From contig KB900444.1 of the NCBI GenBank assembly GCA_000378865.1, positions 14,230-64,693 on the forward strand: a DNA stretch of 50,464 bases. Reading direction: 5' to 3'. Position 1 is the first letter of the stretch; each line of letters opens with the position of its first letter. The DNA is from an actinobacterium SCGC AAA278-I18 (GTDB taxonomy: Bacteria; Actinomycetota; Actinomycetes; Nanopelagicales; Nanopelagicaceae). A program made the position numbers and the translations under genes. Below the pieces are notes generated by a model that saw nothing but the letters and a program-made list of their open reading frames with translations, was not told where the DNA came from and did no database searches. This document shows positions 44,958-50,464 of the stretch, piece by piece.

Positions 44958-47458
44958 TAGGCAGAGGCTGGGTCGGTTAAATCTTCGAAAGTATCTGGCA
45001 TTGCAGTTTTAGCAGTTCCTTTAAAGGTAAAGGTTGCCTCAGCTGTCTCATCTGAAACATCTACCAAAATAATCTCACCAGCTTTTAAATCACCAAATAA
45101 CATCTTCTCAGATAGCACATCTTCTAATTCACGCTGAATCGTTCTGCGAAGTGGGCGAGCACCAAGTGATTGGTCATAACCACGTTTAGCAAGCAATGCT
45201 TTAGCAGCAGTTGTTAATTCAATTCCCATATCTTTTGCACGCAGACGCTCATCTAAGTGAGCAATCATTAGATCAACAATCTGAACAATCTCAGCCTCAG
45301 TTAACTGATGGAAGACCACAATGTCATCAATACGGTTTAAAAACTCTGGCCGGAAGTGAGTCTTAAGCTCATCCCCTACCTTTGCCTTCATCCGCTCATA
45401 ATTACCGAGCGCATCTGCCACGTTGGCAAAGCCAAGGGATAGTGATTTAGAGATATCACGAGTTCCCAAGTTGGTTGTCATAATAATTATGGTGTTCTTA
45501 AAATCAACTACCCGGCCTTGTGCATCTGTTAGGCGACCATCCTCTAGTACTTGCAGGAGTGAGTTAAAGATATCTGGATGTGCTTTTTCAATCTCATCAA
45601 ATAACACAACTGAGAATGGACGACGACGCACCTTCTCAGTTAATTGACCACCCTCGTCATAACCAACATAACCAGGAGGGGCACCAAATAAACGAGATGC
45701 GGTGTGTTTTTCAGAGTACTCCGACATATCAAGTTGGATCAATGCATCTGCATCTCCAAATAGGAATTGAGCAAGAGTTCTAGAAAGTTCAGTCTTACCA
45801 ACACCAGAAGGACCAGCAAAAATAAATGATCCACCAGGGCGCTTTGGATCCTTAAGTCCAGCACGAGTTCTACGAATTGCTTGAGATAATGCTTTAATCG
45901 CTTGGTCTTGGCCAATTACACGTTTATGTAATTCATCCTCCATGCGAAGCAACCGAGCAGTCTCTGCCTCAGTTAACTTAAATACTGGAATACCGGTTGC
46001 AGTTGATAGCACCTCTGCGATTAATTCCTCATCAACCTCAGCAACTACATCAAGATCGCCAGCCTTCCAATTCTTCTCACGCTCTGACTTTTCAGTAATT
46101 AAATTCTTTTCTTTATCGCGAAGGGATGCTGCCTTCTCAAAATCTTGCCCATCAATTGCTGACTCTTTCTCTTTACGAGCAGCTGCAATCTTGTCATCAA
46201 ACTCACGAATTTCAGGTGGCACAGTCATTCGGCGAATCCGAAGCCGAGAGCCAGCCTCATCAATTAAATCAATTGCTTTATCTGGTAGATGCCGATCTGA
46301 AACATAACGATCAGCAAGAGTTGCTGCTGAAACTAGTGCACCATCAGATATGGAAACCTTATGGTGGCTCTCATAACGATCGCGCAGACCTTTAAGAATT
46401 TCAATTGTGTGGGCAACCGTTGGCTCTGCAACTTGAATTGGTTGAAAACGTCGCTCAAGGGCTGCATCTTTTTCTAAGTGTTTGCGGTACTCATCAATTG
46501 TGGTTGCACCGATTGTCTGTAGCTCACCGCGGGCAAGCATTGGCTTTAAAATCGAAGCTGCGTCAATCGCACCTTCAGCTGCTCCTGCTCCTACTAATGT
46601 GTGAATTTCATCAATAAACAAAATAATATCGCCACGAGTTCTAATCTCCTTTAATACCTTCTTTAATCGCTCTTCAAAATCACCACGATATCTAGAGCCG
46701 GCAACTAGGGCGCCAAGATCTAATGAGTAAAGTTGTTTATCTTTAAGTGTCTCTGGAATATCACCTTTAATAATTGCTTGCGCTAAACCTTCAACAACAG
46801 CAGTCTTACCTACTCCTGGCTCACCAATTAACACTGGATTGTTTTTTGTGCGGCGCGATAGCACCTGCATAACTCGCTCAATCTCTTTCTCGCGACCAAT
46901 TACTGGATCTAACTTTCCTTCACGTGCTGCTTGAGTTAAGTTGCGACCAAATTGATCTAAAACTAAAGATGTTGCTGGTTGACCTTCAGCTGGTCCACCT
47001 GATGTAACCGCCTCTTTACCTTGGTAACCAGATAATAATTGAATAACCTGTTGGCGAACACGAGAAAGATCAGCGCCAAGTTTTACTAATACCTGAGCAG
47101 CCACTCCTTCACCTTCGCGAATTAATCCTAAAAGAATATGTTCAGTTCCGATGTAATTGTGTCCCAATTGCAAAGCCTCACGCAATGAAAGCTCTAAAAC
47201 TTTTTTAGCTCTTGGTGTAAATGGAATATGCCCAGAAGGTGCTTGTTGTCCTTGGCCAATAATCTCTTCAACCTGTGAGCGAACTGCTTCGAGTGAAATG
47301 CCTAGCGACTCAAGTCCTTTAGCGGCAACTCCTTCACCTTCATGAATTAAACCTAAAAGAATATGTTCAGTTCCGATGTAATTATGGTTAAGCATGCGTG
47401 CTTCCTCTTGCGCCAACACAACAACGCGACGAGCACGATCTGTAAACCGTTCAAACAT
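44957..47458 (-). CDS. clpC: ATP-dependent Clp protease ATP-binding subunit ClpC
   Basis: A hexameric AAA+ unfoldase that feeds proteins to ClpP; essential in many actinobacteria. Two Clp N repeats (1-145, each with [13 protein letters not shown]), AAA1 with GEPGVGKT (about 205-212), a UVR middle region around 420-450, and AAA2 with [10 protein letters not shown] followed by a [13 protein letters not shown] pore loop. The C-terminal domain ends near 820 with an acidic tail. At 833 residues the length is usual. It is preceded by 144 bp of apparent regulatory DNA. The ATG has GAAAGG about ten bases upstream. Confidence 0.97.
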   Translation of the reverse strand: MFERFTDRARRVVVLAQEEARMLNHNYIGTEHILLGLIHEGEGVAAKGLESLGISLEAVRSQVEEIIGQGQQAPSGHIPFTPRAKKVLELSLREALQLGHNYIGTEHILLGLIREGEGVAAQVLVKLGADLSRVRQQVIQLLSGYQGKEAVTSGGPAEGQPATSLVLDQFGRNLTQAAREGKLDPVIGREKEIERVMQVLSRRTKNNPVLIGEPGVGKTAVVEGLAQAIIKGDIPETLKDKQLYSLDLGALVAGSRYRGDFEERLKKVLKEIRTRGDIILFIDEIHTLVGAGAAEGAIDAASILKPMLARGELQTIGATTIDEYRKHLEKDAALERRFQPIQVAEPTVAHTIEILKGLRDRYESHHKVSISDGALVSAATLADRYVSDRHLPDKAIDLIDEAGSRLRIRRMTVPPEIREFDDKIAAARKEKESAIDGQDFEKAASLRDKEKNLITEKSEREKNWKAGDLDVVAEVDEELIAEVLSTATGIPVFKLTEAETARLLRMEDELHKRVIGQDQAIKALSQAIRRTRAGLKDPKRPGGSFIFAGPSGVGKTELSRTLAQFLFGDADALIQLDMSEYSEKHTASRLFGAPPGYVGYDEGGQLTEKVRRRPFSVVLFDEIEKAHPDIFNSLLQVLEDGRLTDAQGRVVDFKNTIIIMTTNLGTRDISKSLSLGFANVADALGNYERMKAKVGDELKTHFRPEFLNRIDDIVVFHQLTEAEIVQIVDLMIAHLDERLRAKDMGIELTTAAKALLAKRGYDQSLGARPLRRTIQRELEDVLSEKMLFGDLKAGEIILVDVSDETAEATFTFKGTAKTAMPDTFEDLTDPASA
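47103..47158 (-). repeat. Direct repeat within clpC, copy of the Clp N motif (second N repeat)
   Basis: 56 bases matching 47328-47383 at 53 positions; the last 32 are identical. The spacing of 225 bp (75 codons) equals the period of the two Clp N repeats. It encodes part of GEGVAA and [13 protein letters not shown]. Confidence 0.85.
47328..47383 (-). repeat. Direct repeat within clpC, copy of the Clp N motif (first N repeat)
   Basis: Partner of 47103-47158, in the first Clp N repeat, with three mismatches in 56 bases. Confidence 0.85.
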
Positions 47459-47487
47459 CTGCTGGAACCTTTCTATCTAATGTAAAT

Positions 47488-47493
47488 AGCCTA
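47488..47493 (-). promoter_or_regulatory. Candidate -10 of clpC
   Basis: TAGGCT on the minus strand about 30 bases before the clpC ATG, leaving room for a short leader with GAAAGG. Unlike several neighbours, clpC would have a conventional leadered message. Confidence 0.3.
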
Positions 47494-47557
47494 ATGGCAA
47501 GGGGTGACCTTACGCACTTTAATTTGGCTATGAATAACTCACCTATATATTGGGTGT

Positions 47558-47597
47558 GTTATGCCTTTATAACCCCATAACTAGGGCATTTATGCCC
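47558..47597. promoter_or_regulatory. Cluster of short inverted repeats between argA and clpC
   Basis: GTTAT-gccttt-ATAAC (47558-47573), overlapping TTAT-aacccc-ATAA (47567-47580), and a perfect GGGCAT-tt-ATGCCC (47584-47597). The last lies 5 bases after the argA stop on the minus strand. It has no T-run, so a strong intrinsic terminator is unlikely. These may be operator sites for clpC or a weak attenuator. Confidence 0.35.
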
Positions 47598-47602
47598 AAA
47601 AT

Positions 47603-48100
47603 TTAAAGAATTTTAAGCATTCTGGTGTTGCCCAAGGTGTTTGGCTTCACACTCTCTAAGTCTAAGAACTCAGCGATACCTTCATCGTAAGAGCGCAGCA
47701 GCTGCGCATAAACATCTGGTTCAACTGGTGCACCTTGTATCTCATTAAATCCGTGTGAGCCAAAAAACTTAGTTTCAAAGGTTAAACAAAATAATTTTTT
47801 AACACCAACTATTTTTGCTCTTTCAATAATATTTTCTAATAATGCATGCCCAATGCCTTGGCCATGAAAACTCTTCTTAACTGCCACTGTTCTAACCTCA
47901 GCTAGATCCTCCCATAGAACATGTAATGCGCCACAACCAACTACTTGACCATCGATTACTGCAACTGAAAACTCTTGCGTACTTTCAAATAAAGTAACTG
48001 TTTCTTTAGCAAGTACTCTGCGCTCTTGTGCAAAGCCATCAACAATTTCTCTAATAGTTTTAATATCAGATGTCTTAGCTGGTCTAACAATTACTGACAT
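47603..48100 (-). CDS. argA: Amino-acid N-acetyltransferase (N-acetylglutamate synthase, Rv2747-type)
   Basis: A GNAT-fold enzyme that acetylates glutamate for arginine synthesis, of the short stand-alone actinobacterial type. The 165 residues align by eye with mycobacterial ArgA: VRPAKTSDI at the start, GCGALHVLWEDLAEVRTVAV, the acetyl-CoA loop GQGIGHALL, LTFETKFFGSHGFNEI, and AEFLDLESVKPNTLGNTRML at the end. Its start overlaps the lysS stop by 1 bp, so the two are co-translated. In mycobacteria the lysS-clpC gap holds lsr2; here argA fills it. Confidence 0.85.
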   Translation of the reverse strand: MSVIVRPAKTSDIKTIREIVDGFAQERRVLAKETVTLFESTQEFSVAVIDGQVVGCGALHVLWEDLAEVRTVAVKKSFHGQGIGHALLENIIERAKIVGVKKLFCLTFETKFFGSHGFNEIQGAPVEPDVYAQLLRSYDEGIAEFLDLESVKPNTLGNTRMLKIL

Positions 48101-49596
48101 TATTCATCTCCGGCAGTTGGCTTAACTAATGGAAACAAAATTGTCTCTCTAATTCCTAAACCAGTAAGTGCCATTAATAATCGATCAGCTCCCATACCCA
48201 TTCCACCCATTGGTGGCATGCCATACTCCATAGCTCTTAGAAAATCCTCATCTAGCCCCATCGCCTCAAGATCACCACCTGCACCAAGTTTTGCTTGTGC
48301 AACTAATCGCTCTCGTTGAATAACTGGATCAATTAACTCTGAATACCCAGTCGCAAGTTCAAATCCTTCAATATATAGATCCCACTTCTCGGCAATCCCT
48401 GGAGTTTCCCGATGTGCTCTAACTAGTGGGGATGTATCAATTGGAAATCCTTTTACAAATGTTGGACTAGTTAGTTTTTCAATACCAACATGCTCAAAAA
48501 TAACCTCAGCAACCTTGCCCGCTATCCACTTTGGATCAATCTTTATACCTAATTTAGTAGCAATCTTCTTAAGCTCATCAAGTGATGTTTGTCCGCTGAC
48601 CTTCTCACCCACGCCATCAGATATCGCATCAAATAATGAAATCTCACTCCATTTACCACCAAGATCTACTTGCTTACCGTCATGATGCTTGGCAACATGT
48701 GAACCAAAGACAGCCTTGGTTGCATCTTGTACCAAAGTTCTAGTTAGTTCAGCCATAGTGTTCCAATCACCATAAGCCTCATATGTTTCAATCATTGCAA
48801 ACTCTGGTGAGTGTGAAGAATCCGCACCTTCATTGCGAAAATTGCGGTTTATTTCAAATACCTTTTCTAGACCACCGACTACACATCTTTTTAAATAAAG
48901 CTCTGGGGCAATTCTTAAAAATAGATCCATTTCATATGCATTACTAAAGGTTTTAAATGGTCGGGCAGTTGCTCCACCATGCATTACCTGCAGCATCGGA
49001 GTTTCAACCTCTAAAAACTCACGGCTACTAAATGTATTGCGTAGTGAACGCATTACTGTCGGACGTAATCTGGCATTACTTCTTGCCTCTGGCCTAACAA
49101 TTAAATCCACATATCTCATTCTTACTCGGCTCTCTTCAGAGAGCGGCTTGTGTTCGCCTGGAAGGGGGCGAAGTGCTTTAGCGGCAAGCGCAAATGAGTT
49201 AGCTAAAATTGATAACTCTCCTCGCTTTGATGTAATTACCTCACCAGTTACCGAGACAATGTCACCTAAATCAATCTCAGATTTCCAAATTTCAAGCTGT
49301 GCTTCACCGATTTTATCTAGTGAAAACATTGCTTGTAACTCAGTTCCGTCACCTTCGCGCAGATTTGCAAAACAAAGTTTGCCGGTGTCACGTTTGAAAA
49401 TTACCCGGCCAGTTATAGATTCAATAATTCCAGTTGAAACATCAATTGGTAGATCCTTATGTTTCTGGCGGATCTGTAGAAGTGAAGCAGTTCTAGGAAC
49501 TGAGACTGGATATGGATCAACACCGCGCTTTATGATGCCAGCGCGCTTTTCCCTACGAATCCGAAGTTGTTCCGGTAGGTCATCCTCATCAGCCAT
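48100..49596 (-). CDS. lysS: Lysyl-tRNA synthetase, class II
   Basis: Charges tRNA-Lys with lysine. The N-terminal OB-fold anticodon domain (about 55-150) includes GRVIFKRDTGKLCFANLREGDG. Class II motif 1 is near FLEVETPMLQ, motif 2 is FEINRNFRNEGADSSHSPEF, and motif 3 GGMGMGADRLLMALTG. At 498 residues the length is normal. No Shine-Dalgarno is seen; TAGGAT lies ten bases before the ATG. Upstream is coaX on the same strand. It supplies the lysyl-tRNA that the MprF-like enzyme at 7654 would use. Confidence 0.97.
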   Translation of the reverse strand: MADEDDLPEQLRIRREKRAGIIKRGVDPYPVSVPRTASLLQIRQKHKDLPIDVSTGIIESITGRVIFKRDTGKLCFANLREGDGTELQAMFSLDKIGEAQLEIWKSEIDLGDIVSVTGEVITSKRGELSILANSFALAAKALRPLPGEHKPLSEESRVRMRYVDLIVRPEARSNARLRPTVMRSLRNTFSSREFLEVETPMLQVMHGGATARPFKTFSNAYEMDLFLRIAPELYLKRCVVGGLEKVFEINRNFRNEGADSSHSPEFAMIETYEAYGDWNTMAELTRTLVQDATKAVFGSHVAKHHDGKQVDLGGKWSEISLFDAISDGVGEKVSGQTSLDELKKIATKLGIKIDPKWIAGKVAEVIFEHVGIEKLTSPTFVKGFPIDTSPLVRAHRETPGIAEKWDLYIEGFELATGYSELIDPVIQRERLVAQAKLGAGGDLEAMGLDEDFLRAMEYGMPPMGGMGMGADRLLMALTGLGIRETILFPLVKPTAGDE

Positions 49597-49635
49597 GATG
49601 AGTTAAATCCTACCCGTGCAGGGTGGAGTTATGAA

Positions 49636-50409
49636 TTAATTACGCTCATGTACTAAGCGCAATCCGATTAATGTCAGATCTGGTTCATGGAACTCAATCA
49701 TCTCGCTAATTCCAAGGACAAGCGGTGCAAGGCCACCAGTTGCTATTACACAAACCTCACCAGAGTCTGGATATAGATCAGCTAACTCATCAATAATCCG
49801 ATTTACTAAGCCATCAACCTGACCGGCAAATCCATAGATAGTTCCTGATTGCAACGCCTCAACAGTGTTCTTACCAATTACTGATTCTGGTTTAACCAAC
49901 TCAACTTTGCGAAGTTGGGCAGCACGTGCTGCTAAGGCCTCAACTGAGATCTCAATACCAGGGGCAAGTGCACCTCCTAGGAACTCACCCTTAGGTGAGA
50001 CCACATCTAAATTAGTTGAGGTACCAAAATCAACCACAATTGCTGGACCATCTGAGCCATATAAAGTAAATGCAGCAAGTGAGTTAACAATTCGGTCGGC
50101 GCCTATCTCTTTAGGATTATCAACTAATAATGGAACACCAGTTTTAACCCCTGGCTCAATAATTGTGGTGCGGATGTCACTGAAGTGATCTGCTACTAAC
50201 TTTCTAATCTCTCGCAATACTGCCGGCACAGTTGAACAAATTGCCACACCGGTAATATCAAAGCCATCAACTAATGCTGAGTACTGCAGCCACAATTCAT
50301 CAGCGGTATCTCTTGGGTCAGTCTTTACCCGCCAAGATTGTTCTAACTTATCCTTGTTAAATACACCAAGTACGGTATTGGTATTACCAACATCTATTGC
50401 AAGTAACAT
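49636..50409 (-). CDS. coaX: Type III pantothenate kinase
   Basis: Phosphorylates pantothenate, the first step of CoA synthesis, following PanC. Marks of the ASKHA-fold CoaX family: DVGNTNTVLGVF (phosphate-binding), then CSTVPAV, NPKEIGADRIVNSLAA, IVVDFGTSTNLDVVS and GGALAPGIEISVEALA. At 257 residues it is full length. The start and upstream 55 bases are identical to the nadC-coaX junction at 34853-34947, meaning this copy carries the native upstream nadC end. Its minus-strand orientation relative to nadC at 34036 conflicts with the usual nadC-coaX-lysS order and exposes the rearrangement described in the findings. Confidence 0.95.
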   Translation of the reverse strand: MLLAIDVGNTNTVLGVFNKDKLEQSWRVKTDPRDTADELWLQYSALVDGFDITGVAICSTVPAVLREIRKLVADHFSDIRTTIIEPGVKTGVPLLVDNPKEIGADRIVNSLAAFTLYGSDGPAIVVDFGTSTNLDVVSPKGEFLGGALAPGIEISVEALAARAAQLRKVELVKPESVIGKNTVEALQSGTIYGFAGQVDGLVNRIIDELADLYPDSGEVCVIATGGLAPLVLGISEMIEFHEPDLTLIGLRLVHERN

Positions 50410-50464
50410 TACTTTCCCTTTCTAAAATCTAGGCCAATATCAAAAGCTGGAGCAGCATGAGTTA
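50370..50464 (-). repeat. 95-bp inverted repeat, terminal copy (nadC end + coaX start)
   Basis: Reverse complement of 34853-34947 with no mismatch. Bases 50410-50464 encode the end of nadC on the minus strand. The repeat reaches the last base of the window, so its full extent is unknown. Confidence 0.97.

Noticed and set aside
49037-49606. 189-residue plus-strand ORF over lysS
   Set aside because: lysS has complete class II motifs on the minus strand; this frame is an antisense shadow.

Overview
The window looks like chromosomal DNA from a small-genome, AT-rich actinobacterium. The best fit is the freshwater acI lineage (order Nanopelagicales, Planktophila/Nanopelagicus type). That placement is inferred from gene content and order, not from a marker gene. 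Support comes from the actinobacterial block tilS-hpt-ftsH-folE-folP-folB-folK-panC-nadB-nadC-coaX-lysS-clpC-radA, a GuaB1-type enzyme, an ArgA of the mycobacterial Rv2747 type, the 32-residue ribosomal protein bS22, an XPB-type helicase, and an aa3 oxidase cluster. Genes are packed tightly, with many 1-14 bp overlaps. No gene-free stretch exceeds about 150 bp. I see no tRNA, rRNA, insertion sequence, phage gene or CRISPR array.

Layout. Positions 1-3340 are a visibly AT-richer surface-polysaccharide segment: a cut-off GT11 glycosyltransferase, a GMC-type oxidoreductase and two divergent family 2 glycosyltransferases. Positions 3424-9336 hold a DEAD-box RNA helicase, an NCS1 purine/cytosine permease, GuaB1 and an MprF-like lysyl-phosphatidylglycerol synthase. 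Positions 9452-13207 hold a TPR protein and a three-gene extracytosolic flavin electron-transfer set (ferric-reductase-like membrane flavoprotein, FMN-binding secreted protein, ApbE). Positions 13248-19194 hold respiratory oxidase genes (SCO1, CtaE, CtaD, CtaC, a cupredoxin, CtaG and a small membrane protein). ctaB for heme O lies nearby at 21971. Positions 19199-25747 hold a TrmH-type methyltransferase, a DMT exporter, a PBP4-type peptidase, CtaB, an ABC-2 exporter and an NlpC/P60 hydrolase. Positions 25757-34908 are a long plus-strand run: tilS, hpt, ftsH, four folate genes, panC, nadB and nadC. After that come an XPB-type helicase, a glutaredoxin, a secreted HExxH protease, bS22, a secreted propeller-like protein, proC, a Cys-rich protein, radA, an SDR, clpC, argA, lysS and coaX.

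The most important observation concerns the integrity of the sequence. The last 95 bases (50370-50464) are a perfect inverted copy of 34853-34947, the nadC 3' end plus the first codons of coaX. Full-length coaX lies on the minus strand at the window end. The internal copy runs into the C-terminal third of an M20-family peptidase, giving a hybrid ORF at 34908-35339. In other actinobacteria coaX-lysS-clpC-radA directly continues from the panC/nadC side. The right arm (34948-50464) therefore appears to be joined by its wrong end. It is either a chimeric junction (amplification or assembly, the 95-base overlap resembling a k-mer overlap) or a real inversion. Gene calls on either side are unaffected, but the order across 34947/34948 should not be trusted.

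Functionally the window covers core housekeeping (folate, NAD and pantothenate/CoA synthesis, proteolysis, DNA repair, lysyl-tRNA), terminal oxidase assembly, purine salvage and cell-surface functions. Several genes lack a Shine-Dalgarno and carry a TANNNT hexamer 6-8 nt before the start codon, as expected for leaderless actinobacterial transcripts.
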